A program made the translations under genes and the position numbers. Source: Poecilobothrus nobilitatus (lineage: Eukaryota; Arthropoda; Insecta; Diptera; Dolichopodidae). From it: a stretch of DNA of 64,000 nucleotides. Under the pieces are notes generated by a model. It was not told the origin of the DNA, did no database searches, and saw only the letters and a list, made by a program, of their open reading frames with translations. The stretch is taken from positions 162,783,162 to 162,847,161 of the forward strand of contig OX352772.1 in NCBI GenBank assembly GCA_947095535.1. Reading direction: 5' to 3'. Below, piece by piece: positions 1-11,798 of this stretch; positions within the stretch are counted from its first letter, which is position 1, and each line of letters begins with the position of its first letter.

Positions 1-2228
1 TACATCTGTTTTTAAATATAAATCACTATATTCTCCAATATTTTTTATGTTAAATTCTGTCCAAATTCTTTTTGCATGCTCGTAATCATCATCACTTACA
101 TGAGTTTTGTTTAATGAATTAAAAAAATCATCTTTTCGTGGTAGTTGTTTGTCATTCAAATTCGACCAGTTTTTAACATATTCATACGGAAAGACTCCTT
201 TTCTTGTTAGAAGACTAATTTTTTCATCATTCAGGTTAAGGAATTGTGAGCGTACAATTTTTTTTTTAGTTAAATACGATGCTAATTTATCTAATGATAA
301 TGGCATAAAACGAAATGAATCTATGAATCGAAATACAATTTAACATCCGTTTAAGTATTTAATTACTGATATATAATTTTCTGTACTATTTGGTATTATT
401 CTAACGGGACCAGAAATACTATTAGATATATCAGTGATAAGTAAATGTACATCATATTTACTTAAATTATGAAATACAACTGGAATCATTTTGACGCACT
501 GATAGTTTAAATTACAATCTTTATGAGCTGGTCCTCTGTATTGACCTGTTATGTGACAATAATCTCTTACTTTAACATCAGCTTCATTAAATTCTTTTTC
601 ACATATATGACATGTTTTGCTCAAATTAAATTCATTGTATTGTAGTTGACTAAATTCTTTCATTGATTTTGAATTACGAAAAATTGTTTCAACATCATGA
701 TCAATAGATTCTAATTGTTTAGCAAACCATTCAGCACATTTTATACCCCTATAACTTTCATAAAAGGATAAAGATTCATTGTAAGACACCTTAAAGTAAT
801 AGCCTACACTATGAGCTACATGCTGATGATAAAGGTGTGTTTTGGAGCTTATTTTAGAAGAAATTGGTTTGAGAATACTTTCGAAATCTGCGTATATAAT
901 AATTGGATTTCGTTGTTGATTTTTTAAATTTTAAATTTAATAAATTTTTCGATTGAAAATGTAATGTTATATTTATTAAATTTTTCGCTATCTTTAATAT
1001 CTTGTTGAAATTTATTATTATTATAAAAAAAAGTTAAGACAACGATCACAAATAAATTTTGTTGCATGATGCTCTGTAATACTTCCTGCTAAGAGTCTGG
1101 ACAAGTTTTTAATCCAAATATAATGAGAAATATTTGAATTTTGGTTTTCTGCAGTTTGCTCTACGTATTCCTTTTGCAATAATAATAAATTTACATGCTT
1201 TTTATGCTTGTTTTCAGTTAACCTTGTTGGAAGTACTTTAAAATTTCTTTCATTTTTTCTTTTTTTTTTTCTAGCTCATATACATTTGCACTTATTTCAT
1301 TGATTTTTTCAAATCTTTTTATATTTGGTCTGCTTACTGGAAATGATATTCCATCTAATTTTAAAACTGTGGTGTAGTGAGGATAACTACTTACGCGGGA
1401 GCAATTTTTTCTATTATCAGTTATTGGATAAAGAGCATGCAAAGCTCTTGAGAAAGAAGAAGAGAAACTACAGCCCATGCAAAGCATGCGTTGTCTGAAT
1501 TTTTAATATTAACACACGCCTTCTTGTTCTGAATTTCTTTTGGCAGCTCAATATATGAAATTCCAATTAAAGGTGTATAAGAATTTACATTTATTACCAG
1601 ATTTATAACACTTTTTAGTGCCCAACCTGAATCACGTTCTTGAAATTCTTCCAGGTCCTTAAGAACTATATTCTTTAAATAATTGTCATTCCTTATCGTT
1701 CAAATTTGTATCCCTGGATATAACTTGATTTTTTGTATTCATGTATTTATACTCTTCTACTGTAGTATCAAAAAGAGCTTTTACAAAATGTCCACAGAAT
1801 CTTGCATTAACTTTAATAAAAGGTTCATTTTTTAAAATCTTATTTATTCTAACACAAAATATTTTTCTGCAAGCGATCAGAAATTTAATTGCATATTTAA
1901 AAATTACATTATTAATTAAAAAAGTTTGTATACGATTATTGAATGCACAATTTATTTTTTCGCATTTAATTTTATATCTAATTCTTTTAAATTTATTACC
2001 AAATGGCTTCCTTATTTTTTCACACTTCGAACGATAACCTTTTATTAGACTTATAACATTTATAATTTTAAAATTTTCACCTGTTTTTTTGCTCGTTTTT
2101 AATAATTTATCAAGTTCACTAATATATTTATTTAATATTTTAATAGTTTTGTAATTTTTTATTGGATTATTTTCTTTAATACTAATTAATTTTTTAGCAT
2201 TTTCATGAATATTTTTAACTTGATCCAT
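1..2228 (-). pseudogene. Polinton/Maverick protein-primed DNA polymerase B, copy 1 (broken, runs off window)
   Basis: Family-B, protein-primed DNA polymerase that would replicate a Polinton element. Reading from the start near 2,228: a lysine-rich N-terminal region (2,228-1,686); the conserved FQERDSGWALK block and an NIKNSDNACFAWAVV block (about 1,660-1,460); a segment with KHVNLLLLQKE and CDRCLNFF (about 1,200-1,020); the zinc-binding CHICEKEF and VRDYCHITGQYRGPAH motifs followed by IPVVFHNLSKYDVHLLI (about 610-430); then FRFMPLSLDKLASYL and, at the window edge, DLYLKTDV (about 320-1). The reading frame changes near 1,690, 1,480, 1,210, 800-900 and 340, so this copy is dead or badly assembled. 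The palm catalytic motifs lie beyond the window. The motif order is that of Polinton polB; it is distinct from the second polB at 4.2-6.3 kb. Confidence 0.88.
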
Positions 2229-3550
2229 TTTGTCTTAACTTTTATACATAGATAATATTCAAGTTCCCGACTCCCGTACAACAGAACAACTAACAAAAAT
2301 TACTGAAATATACCTACATTAAATACACACTTAAATAGTGATAGTATTATATTTCTATTACTGTTAATATCATAATTTAAATATTTCAATATTATTTGTT
2401 TTTTTTTTTTCTTTTTCTTAACACTAAGGAATCCCTGACGTCAGAAAATTCAATTTCTTTTTCGCAGCTTTATAAATTCAGAATGTACTTTTTTTTTTTT
2501 TGTTTTTTTACTACCTTTTATTTTCAAGCTAGTCTTTTTCATCCTAAATGTATGCAAGATTTTTCCAATACTCTTATTTTCATCCGAAAAGTATGCAGCA
2601 GCTTATGCAACAGTTTTTTCTTTTCCATTTCCTGTCGCAGAATGCACATAGCTTATCTACTGCAGGTATATTTGCATTTCAATTAGTCCCCTTCTCAAAA
2701 GCAAAAGTTATACAATATAATCAAGACGATCTTCAACATATCATTAAAAATTAAAACTTCTCCGGATCTATTGGATTTTTAAATTATAAGTATAGAAAGG
2801 AAATGTAAAAAAGGTATTTTTGCATCATCATCAAATATATTTGAACAGCAGTTAAAAAATTTACCTCCAAAATCATTACCGATGAACAGAAAAAAAAAGG
2901 AATCGAAAGTTTATATCAATTTTTACCATCACTTGGTGTACATTATTGGAAGAGTTTATAATTTGTGTTTGGTGTATAGAAATATACCCACAAAGGATGG
3001 ACCCCTTTCCTTTCGGATTTGGAGTTTATTTAACCAAAAAAATTATGTTACTTAATTTATTAAAATATTTTGCGATCACTTGCGATTGCTTTAAAAAAAT
3101 TTTTATTACCATTGTTATCAAACCATTGTTAAAGAAAGCTTTTAAAGCTTTTAAAGCTACCTTTTTTACTGTTTGTTTAGTTTGTTTACTTCTTAAATAA
3201 GCTACAAATTGTAAAAATACACCTGAAGATTTCTCAAACAATAAATAATTGAAAAATAAATGGTTAGCAAAAATATTGGTATCCGTTTATTTGACTAAAA
3301 TAACTTCTAATTTTTTAATGCCGTATCGAAATTTTAAGTACTGCAAAAGTTTAATTGCAGTTAGCAATTAAAGTCTAACAATATAAAGTTATAGTAATTA
3401 ATAAAATAATTAGATTAAGTTGGATTAATAAAATATTGTGATCACTTGTTGTAAAATTATTTGGTTACTTAGATACAAAATACGTATCAACATTGTAACC
3501 ATTATTATGCCTTGAAAGGCTAATTTTATATTTTAGGAAATGTTTCGTTC
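2229..3550. other. no gene recognised
   Basis: AT-rich stretch with homopolymer T runs and the simple motif AAAGCTTTT repeated near 3,140. Short open frames on both strands have skewed Phe/Lys composition and match nothing I know. An 85-bp unit at about 3,459-3,543 (it contains AAATACGTATCAACATTGTA) recurs in direct orientation at about 3,862-3,947, inside the neighbouring foldback element. Confidence 0.5.
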
Positions 3551-4189
3551 TACAATACTACCGAAACTCTTCAGTAAGCAAGTTGTATTGATATGCTTAG
3601 ACAAATCCTAGTTTTAAATTTCAACAAGTCTTATTACTTATAAGAAAATTTTAGAAAATCTTCTGTAAAGTAATAAGACAAGGTGAAAATATCCGTAAAA
3701 ACTAAGTTTAAAGCTAAAATAATAAATTCGAAAAAAGAAAAAAACTTTTTTTTTTTCCTTTATTTTATTATTTTTTGTTTTATTTTTTAATTTAAATAAA
3801 TCAAAAATTTTCCAACTTATTGTGTTTTTACTAGTTTATCAAATTGATGTTTATTTGAAATTATTTAGTTACTTAGATACAAAATACGTATCAACATTGT
3901 AACCATTATTATGCCTTGTAAGGCTAATTTTATATTTTAGGAAATGTACTAGTTTATCAAATATACTAGCTAGTTTATCAAATGTACTAGTTTATAAAAT
4001 TTCTTTTTTAGAATTTATTATTTTAGCTTTAAACTTAGTTTTTACGGATATTTTCAACTTGTCTTATTACTTCATAGAAGATTTTCTGAAATTTTCTTAT
4101 AAGTAATAAGACTTGTTGAAATTTAAAACTAGGATTTGTCTAAGCATATCAATACTACTTGCTTACCGAAGAGTTTCGGTAGTATTGTA
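3551..4189. repeat. foldback MITE with ~185-bp terminal inverted repeats
   Basis: The left end begins TACAATACTACCGAAACTC and the right end closes with its reverse complement. The arms (about 3,551-3,735 and 4,005-4,189) match imperfectly over their whole length, including the blocks AAACTAGGATTTGTC and TTTTTACGGATATTTTCA. The middle holds a direct-repeat copy of the 85-bp unit at 3,459 and several TACTAGTTTATCAAAT units. There is no coding capacity. It abuts the second polymerase exactly where that gene stops being readable (4,190), so it probably inserted into it or marks a deletion there. Confidence 0.8.
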
Positions 4190-6314
4190 AACATCTGTTA
4201 ATATTAACACATCAGTTTTTAAGTATATTTTCATGTAATCCGCAAGATTTTTACAATTAAATGTGTGACATACGGTAGTTGCTTGATTATAGTCAGTATT
4301 AGAACAAGCGGTATTTGTCATTCGGTTCTTAAATGCTTCTTATCGTGGGAAACATTCCTCATAAAGTTTTTCTACCGAATCAATGTATTCATTCAAATTT
4401 TTTCTCAGAATCAAATGCTTTTCTGATGGGTTCTAAATTCTCTTTATTTAAATTCCTATCATAAATCTAAAACTATCAAGAAAACGTAAATAAAAATTAT
4501 TGTCTCCGTCAAGTCTAATTTGTTTGGTAAGTGAAATGTAAAGTTCTTTATTTAAAGGTAATACAGCAATATTACCTTTAATATCATTCAAAGCCCTAAA
4601 CAATAAAAGGCAATCGTATTTTGAAAAATTATGGAAAAACATAGGAAAAAAAGTAGGTCGTCTATATAATATGTTACATGAAAAATGTGCAGGTCCCCTA
4701 TATCTATCTGAAAAATGACAATGATCTCTTACTCTATCAATTTAATCTAAAGACTTACTACAAATTCCTTATATAGACTTACAAACAATTCCTCTCTGTT
4801 AATTGGTGTAATTCTTCGTCCAATGTTAGATTTGCCATTGATTTCGGTAGCATGTGATGAATTTGAAATATATTTGTGCATTTATTTACCAATGATGTTA
4901 TAAACTCTTTAGCACAATCATCTCCTACAAACTCCTAATAACCACTAAAAGAATCATCGAAAGTACATTTAAAATAATATGAAAATGCTATTGGTACATG
5001 TCTATGTATATTTATAGTTGATGAAATTTCTGGATTAGGGTTACATGTGGAAATTGGCGATAAAATACTTTCAGCATCAGCATAAATCACAAAAGGAGCT
5101 TCCATTTGTTGTTGGTAATTTTTATATATTAGAGTGTTGTTGTCTTCAGTAGGAAGTATCGCAGCAATTTTGTTACACTCCTCCTTGTGTATAATAAGCT
5201 GTTGAGGATCATAGAAATGTTGTAAACAAGAATTACATATATATATTTGATGTTCATGATATGTAATAGAACTCTCCGTAATAACTTCGAGATATGCTTT
5301 ATATAAACAAAGTGGAAGTTCTCATCTTTTTCAAGCAATAGTAGATTTACGTGATTTAATTTTTCTTCTTTGGTTATATAAAAACGTCCAACAATTTGAT
5401 GTTCTGCATTCTTATACTCCAATCCAAAAACATTAATGCTTATAAAAATATGAAAATAACATATCCTCAAAATGCAGTTGACATACATAACCATATTCTA
5501 AATCAACAGTTGGGGATGTTATATCGCTAATTTTATACGATGATGTTTCATATTCACTAGATTGTGATGCAAGTCGTTGCATAGCTGATATCATACTCCA
5601 CTTGAAACAGTATACATCTTCATTTCGTACATTTATACAGGCTCTCCTTCAAATAATTGATATTGGGAGAGCGATATATGATGATCCATGGATTGGTTGA
5701 TATTTATTTATATTTATTTCAACCCGCAAAATTTGTATTATCGCCCAGCCGCTATCTTTTTCTTGAAATTCTTCAGCTTGTTATTGTATCTTCTTTGTTA
5801 TATTATCATATATAGAAGAAAGATTATCCGCGCGTGTAGCAATTTTCATTTGAGTTTGAAAAGATTTGGTTGATAAATTTTCTATATCGTCATCAATCGG
5901 CTTTATATAATCTCCAAAGAATTCAAGGTTGAATTTTATATCATTATGCTTTCTTACTGAGCATTATAGTAACTCGATAACTTCTTTTTTGATACAATCA
6001 AGAAACTCTCTGGAATTTAAAATCGCTTCATTTTCATTATCGCGCAGGTATGTTTCCAATCTACCATCAAAAGACTGGTTAATTTTTCGTAAATTTTTAG
6101 TAACATGTTCAGCTGAATTCATTTTATGTGAATTTGTACGCAGATGTGCAGCTTGAAACTTTTTAGAGATGTATTTTCCACAGTAGGTGCAAAACAAATC
6201 TTCTTTTTCAGCATTATGTACCAATTGCAAGTGTTTTTTCAGACTATCAGCTCTTGTGAATTCCTTGGAACAGATTTCACAAGCTAATTTTGATCTTTTG
6301 TCTTATGAGTTCAT
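4190..6314 (-). pseudogene. Polinton DNA polymerase B, copy 2, with N-terminal C2H2 fingers (truncated)
   Basis: A second protein-primed family-B polymerase, different in sequence from copy 1. The likely start is ATG at 6,314, with a stop four codons in. Two C2H2-like fingers follow: CEICSKEF with a distal HLQLVH, and CTYCGKY with a distal HLRTNSH (about 6,280-6,110). Next come the EFQEKDSGWAI block (about 5,770), YITKEEKLNHVNLLLLEKDE (about 5,370), CNSCLQHF (about 5,230), PFVIYADAESIL (about 5,100; exonuclease region), VRDHCHFSDRYRGPAH and FPMFFHNFSKYD (about 4,720-4,630), then FLDSFRFM and KIYLKTDVLILTDV up to 4,190. Frameshifts and stops occur near 5,780, 5,300, 4,940, 4,780 and 4,450. The palm catalytic core is missing because the foldback MITE begins at 4,189. 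It is divergent from the OB-fold-like gene starting at 6,427, only 112 bp away. Confidence 0.85.
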
Positions 6315-6426
6315 TTTTTTTTGTTTTTATAAAAAATAACGTTATGTTATGCTATTAATATAACTTTATGTTATGAATCGATTTTAAATTACACAAATTC
6401 TTTTATACTTTTTTGAAATTGTTATA

Positions 6427-7725
6427 ATGGATTTATTAAGATTTAAAAGTAATACAGTAAGTCTGTCATAATGTTAATTTTTAAGGTTTTTTTATGTAAT
6501 TCATATATGCATACGTAAACTATAAAAATAATACATTTGGAATATTTTTATTTCACTTGAAATTAATTAATGAAATAAATGCGAAGTCATATATCAATTT
6601 ATAATAATAGAAAAATGTTACAAAAGTCCTTGACAACTTTTCAAATACTGCAACAATGTTGCACCATATTAGATATTGAATTTATTATAAATTAAATTCT
6701 ATGCTACAAGTTTTAGGTGTGTTTTTAAAAATAAAATGAATAATGATTAAATAAATTAAATTTAAATAAATGCAACAATGTAATGCATAAGTAAAAAATG
6801 TTTTTTTTTTCATTCTATTAAAAATTAATTGTTGCATTGAAAATTCCATGTGTTATTAATTATTATCTACTCACGATTATTTAATCAATATTTTTTTTTT
6901 CTTTTTCATTTTACAACATTGTATTATTAATTTTTTTCATTTTTATATCAAGTTTGAGATGTGTCACGTATTGAAGTCAATGTTGAAAACACAACTTGCA
7001 AGTTGTTGAAAAGATTTATTGTTTTTACAAAGGAATTTATGAATAAATTTAGTTTAGTTCCTGGTTGCTATGAATAATAATTTGAGGTACATATGTGTCA
7101 TGCAATTATTTAAGAAATTACATAATAATTAACATAGTTCTATTGCATTAGATATAATCTAACAATTACTTAGTTTATGCAGTTTTTTTTAATTAATCAG
7201 AATAAAGAAACTATGCATGCATTATATTTCTAAAAAAAGTAGTAGGTATTTGCTTTCAAACAGTACATAAAATAATATTTGCTTTCAAACAAAATATAAA
7301 TTGAAAATGATAACATATTTTTTCGATCAATATTATTTCTGTTATCTTTATTATTTTCAACATTTTAGGTTTTCATTAATGAATTAATAACATCAGGAAA
7401 GGGTGAACAAGAACTTTTTAAAAATATTGATGTCCTCGCCATAGACAAGATGTATGAAGTTATAACGTTTAAATTTTTAGATACAAAACGAGAGCAAAAA
7501 GTACTACTTTGTGAGGTAAAGGATCCGTTCGATAATGAAAAAATAACGTTTTACATGACGGACAGATTTAACAAAAAAGTATCAACAGATTCTGAATTAA
7601 GCGAATTAAACAAAGTAGGTTTCTATATTAAATTCTTGGGAAGAGACGAACCCAGATGGAACATGGCTCTATTCGAGTTAATACCAATGACGAATATCGA
7701 TTCCCAAAAAAAACTATTGAAATAA
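6427..7725 (+). CDS. two-exon small protein, OB-fold-like, possibly ssDNA-binding
   Basis: Exon 1 (6,427-6,456) is ATG plus nine codons ending in a donor ACA|GTAAGT. Exon 2 begins after TTTTCAACATTTTAG at 7,369 and runs in frame to the stop at 7,725, giving about 128 aa. The phase across the proposed 912-bp intron is exact and exon 2 is open throughout. The body (YEVITFKFLDT, LLCEVKD, ITFYMTDRF, FYIKFLGRDEP) alternates short beta-like strands in a pattern that reminds me of small RPA/SSB-like OB-fold proteins carried by mobile elements; this is resemblance only. The gene is head-to-head with polymerase copy 2, so an element-borne replication accessory protein is plausible. The intron is AT-rich and holds nothing I recognise apart from several TGCAACAATG-like words. 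A poly(A)-rich stretch and AATAAAAG follow the stop. Confidence 0.55.
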
Positions 7726-7929
7726 AAAAAAAAAAAAAACAAAGAACTTTAATAAAAGAAAAAAATTTAATTTCAAATTGTAAAATTGTTTGTATTTTGT
7801 ATTTCTCGAAACAAATATTTTTCAGGCTAATCCATTTAAATCAACCCTTGTTTCCGAAGAGCCGATATCCGGTCCCCAAAAGTTCAATATCGGTACCCTG
7901 AGGTCTGGTCCCCTTTAAAGTGGGGTCTT

Positions 7930-8410
7930 ATTCTGGCGACCCCCTCTCTTGATTCTGCATAGGGTCCTCGGATGTCCGAAATATAGTCCCCAAGGTCCGG
8001 TGTCAGTCCTAGAGGGTTCGGACCTCAGAGGTCCGAAATATAGCCCCCAAGGTCCGGCATCGGTCCTTAAGGGTCCGGCATCGGTTCTTAAGGGTCCGGC
8101 ATCGGTTCTTAAGGGTCCGGCATCGGTTCTTAAGGGTCCGGCATCGGTCCTTAAGGGTCCGGCATCGGTCCTTAAGGGTCCGGCATCGGTCCTTAAGTGT
8201 CCGGCATCGGTCTTTAAGGGTCCGGCATCGGTCCTTAAGGGTCCGGCGTCGGTTTTTAAGGGTCCGGCATCGGTCCTTAAGGGTCCGGCATAGGTTCTTA
8301 AGGGTCCGGCATCGGTCCTTAAGGGTCCGGCATCGGTCCTTGAGCTTCCGTCATCGGTTCTTAAGGGTTCGGTATCAGTCCTTGAAGGTCCGGTATCGGC
8401 CTATGCTATT
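7930..8410. repeat. 21-bp GC-rich minisatellite (about 16-17 units)
   Basis: Tandem copies of the unit GGTCCGGCATCGGTCCTTAAG with occasional C/T and G/A changes; the cleanest array is 8,050-8,350 and degenerate units extend from about 7,860 to 8,410. Because 21 is a multiple of three, one plus-strand frame (7,949-8,293) stays open and reads as repeats of GPASVLK. I regard that frame as a by-product of the period, not a gene: it has no recognisable flanking domain. The GC content stands out sharply from the surroundings. Confidence 0.9.
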
Positions 8411-8537
8411 GCTAAAGGCACCCCCTTCCCCTAGGGGAAAGGAGTCCTAGGGACCCCTTTTTTTTTGCTCTCTTTTCAAAATCGTATTAGGAATAAATTA
8501 GAGGTTTTCAAGTTATTTTAATATAGTAAGGCACAAA

Positions 8538-9027
8538 ATGAGCAGCAGGAAGGCAGTAGTTGATCTATAGTTTATTGTTGGAAATAATAAACAATATTTC
8601 TTGAAGGAATTTGCTTTGATAGCTGAAGGGTCACTGATATCAAAGCTGTTTATGTTTAAAACTCCTTACTCGTTCGAAGAGTTAAATAGTGATGTTAAAC
8701 TGCAGAATGAATTCAATAAAATGCAAATAAATGGGCTTGGCTGGATTTATAGAATATTTAGCGATTAAAAATATTTTAAGAGAACATTTAAATTCATTCG
8801 ATGTCGTTTACGTAAAGGGGTACCAGAAAAAGGAATTTTTAGATAAATTTGTTTGCAGCTCAGTAGAAGTTATCAATTTAGATAATGACATTCCATCTCT
8901 TCAGAAACTAAGGAATTTCACAACCATTTGCGCTCACCATAACATAACTGAAAATTTAAAAAGATGTGATGTAAAAAATTGTATGAATTTGTATATGTAT
9001 TTAATAAAAGAAAATAATTGGTTTTAA
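8538..9027 (+). pseudogene. broken element-associated protein, possibly RNase H-like fold
   Basis: Open from ATG at 8,538 apart from a TAG at codon 11, then a frame change near 8,750 into the frame that ends at 9,027. Recognisable segments are AVVDL at the start, FLKEFALIAEGS, FKTPYSFEEL, then FDVVYVKGYQKKEFLDK and TTICAHHNITENLKRC near the end. The layout (VVDL..., KEFA..., VYVKG..KK.FL, a late Cys/His segment) resembles an uncharacterised invertebrate family seen near Polinton-type and other viral-like elements; an RNase H-like fold is my guess. It converges on the gene at 9,024-9,766, with the two 3' ends overlapping by four bases. Confidence 0.5.
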
Positions 9028-9766
9028 AAAATATTTGTTTTATTAATTGTTGACCAAGATAATTTTTCCGACAGAAACATAGGTATTTCATAAAATAGTC
9101 TAGAATAATTACACTGAGCTATGTGTAAATTCATTGGAATGTAGAAATCTTCTTGTTCCAACCTTAATTTATTCTTTGCGATACATCTATCAAAATATTT
9201 GAATACATATTCTCGTATATTAAGTTCAGCTTCATTGTTATATGACATCACTGCTTGTATAAAATCTAGCATAAGACAAAAACGAGTGTACTCATCTAGC
9301 TGCAATGTAAGTTTTTTAGTGTGCTCTGCATGATTAAATGTTAGCGAAAATCCTTTTGAATTTGATTTTGCTTGCTGTTTTTAAAATCATGATAAAATGT
9401 ATACCATTCCAAATAATTCATTTCGATTATAACTTTGTTTTGTCGTTGGAAAATTATTGATGCAGCAAAATTTTCAATATTAAATCCAATTTGTATTTTT
9501 ATTGTTTGTTTTTTATCCAAATAGTAAATATAGCTTAATAAAAGATTCTTTTGTTGTTGTTCGTCGTTATCGTTATTGTTGTCGTTGTTTATTTGTTTTT
9601 CGACAAATACTTCAGCATTTGATGTTGCTCCATGTTTTTTAAACTATGTTTAGTTTTATAGCTTGAAAGTTTTGTATTTATAGCTTTTATCGTATACATT
9701 TTTTGAAAATTTTCCGAAACATTAATTGTATTTTTTTATCGTTTTTGGGTGCGGCGGCGGACGACA
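9024..9766 (-). pseudogene. broken small protein, possibly PC4/p15-like, Asn/Asp/Gln-rich linker
   Basis: Reads from a possible start at 9,766 or 9,699. After a frame change near 9,630 comes a low-complexity NNDNNNDNDEQQQK linker, then IGFNIENFAASIIFQRQ and IIEMNYLEWYTFYHDFKNS. After another frame change near 9,345 come FNHAEHTKKLTL, LDEYTRFCLMLDFIQAV and a tail ending at 9,024. The strand-plus-helix pattern with LDEYTRFCLML is reminiscent of small p15/PC4-like proteins encoded by Polinton-type elements, but I would not rely on that. Two or more single-base frameshifts make this copy non-functional as assembled. Confidence 0.5.
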
Positions 9767-9789
9767 TTGTGTTGAATAAATTAATAAAA

Positions 9790-10540
9790 ATTTTCATACT
9801 TTTGCAGTTACATCGCATCCATAAATATACAAAACAATATTGTCCACAGACTGATGTATGATCTCCAAAACTAACAAAGATAGAACCATTAAATTTTGTA
9901 CAATGAAATTTCTTCCCCTTCGAATTATGTCTCTGAAATTTAAAAGGATCTGGTCAATAGGTTTGGATTTTGGAAGCTTCCGAACGAGCACCAGAGCAAA
10001 TGAGATTATCTCCAAAACCAATAAAGATAAAAAACCTTCAAATTAAAATAACCTTCAAATTTTACAGATAAAATAACCTACAAATTTGACACCAAAATAT
10101 CCTTCAAATTTGACAGAGTGGTGTTCTTTCATTTTTATTTAAGTCTCTAAAATTTAAAGCTTGCGAACGAGCCCCAGAGCAAACGAAATTATCTCCAAAA
10201 TCAACAAAGATAGAACCTTTAAATTTTGTACAAAGATGTTCCTTCCCGTTCGATTTATGTCTCTGAAATTTAAGAGGCTTTGGTCCATGGGTTTGGATTT
10301 TGGAAGCTTCCGAACGAGCACCAGAGGAAATGAGATTATCTCCAAAACCAACTAAGAGATAACCGTTAAATTTTGCAGAGTGGTGTTCTTTCATGTTTTA
10401 TTTAAGTCTCTGAAATTTGAGAGGATTTGGTTCATGAGTTCGGATCTTGGAAGCTTCCGAACGAGCCCCAGAGCAAACGAGTATATCTCCACAACCAACA
10501 AAGATAGAACCTTTATTTTTAGTACAAGAGTGTACTTTGA
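9790..10540 (-). repeat. 147-bp tandem repeat array (short outlying block)
   Basis: About five units of the repeat that fills 35.9-41.0 kb, here in minus orientation. Hallmarks per unit are GGAAGCTTCCGAACGAGC, AAATGAGATTATCTCCAAAA and AACAAAGATAGAACC. Long open frames across it (for example 10,104-10,394 minus) arise only because the unit is 49 codons long. Confidence 0.85.
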
Positions 10541-10574
10541 TATAAATTTATAATATTTACAAGAACATTTCCAA

Positions 10575-11395
10575 ACAAGGTAGAATGTAAATATTCAGAA
10601 CTATCACTTTCACCAAAATTTTTGAATTTTCTTAGAATTTCATATAATAAGAAAGAATGTTAAAAATAAGGAGACCCTTTTATTAATTCATTTCATTAAA
10701 AGGGAACTCTTTATAATTAAAAACAAAACCATTGACACTGTAACTTCGCAAGAGCTGTAACTCCGTAACCCTATACAACTAGGAGAAATTCTTAATATAC
10801 GCAAAAATATATTACTGGGGCTTTATTATTGATGTCTTACCAAAGAAAAATTTGTACAGGTGCCTAAGTTACAGGTGTTTAAAAATAATAAATTTGCAAT
10901 TTTGGAGCCCTGATATTTCTTAAGCAGGGCGTGGTACAAAGAAATTTTATGAGGAAACCTATACTAATTCTAAAAGTTCTCTCTTTTCTCAAAAATGCAA
11001 GTCTCTATCTGAAAGCGTGTCGGAGCTATGAAGGAGGAAAAATCATGCAAAATTTAATTTTCACATAACGGTAAATGTAAATACTAAATTTTAAAAAAAA
11101 TGTATAATTTTGATATTGATTTATAAGGGTAAAAGAAAGTCTTGTCGCAAGACGTATTTATATTGCAAATATGTTAAGTAAAACCTGAGATATACACATT
11201 TAAAAATATTGCTTTTCCAAAGTTTGATTGGCTGTAACTCCTTAATCGATAATGGATAAATGAAAAATGAGAAAGGGGTTCTACAACATTAATTTTTTTA
11301 TTAGACCTACCCATTGTTAAAATTTAATTTGTCTATCTTTGATGGTGTAGAAGTATTGTAAACAGATGGACAGACAGAGCGAAACTAATTGGCAC
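10575..11395 (+). repeat. dispersed repeat R1, copy 1
   Basis: Begins AACAAGGTAGAATGTAAA and ends near GACAGACAGAGCGAAACTAA. It shares long blocks with 29,495-30,610 (inverted) and 32,205-33,985, for example GGTGCCTAAGTTACAGGTG and TTTTCACATAACGGTAAAT. No coding capacity. Probably a non-autonomous transposable element. The following 11,396-11,614 holds nothing I recognise. Confidence 0.8.
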
Positions 11396-11798
11396 ATTTT
11401 TTAAGCTTTTTTTTGGAAATATAATAAAAATGAATCAGATCAGGTGTGGCAAAAATATTGCAACAATGTAAAATAATATGAACGCACAATGGCACATTCA
11501 AAATTATTAAATAAAACATTACAAGATTTAGGCTACAACCAACAGTTATTCGATGGTACAACAATAATATTAATATTATATAAGCTTTAACAAACAGTAG
11601 TGGATAGGATATGGGGTTTCTGGGGCTGTCAGATGACATCAAAATATTTTGACAGTTGTTATTTTGAATCTAGTGTTCGTTATTTTGAAAGTTTTTGAAT
11701 ATAGAGTTCGTTAATTTGAAAGTGAGAATTAAGTGTAAGGTATAATGAAACAGATTTTAGGATTAGAAGGTTGAATGATTCAATTAAATGAGAGAATG

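Noticed and set aside
3026..3241. Basic/hydrophobic 71-aa minus-strand ORF as a small virion protein
   Set aside because: It reads through an AAAGCTTTT simple repeat and has no neighbour or homologue to support it.
7949..8293. 115-codon open frame of GPASVLK repeats as a gene
   Set aside because: It follows from a 21-bp repeat period; no start context, domain or conserved flank supports translation.
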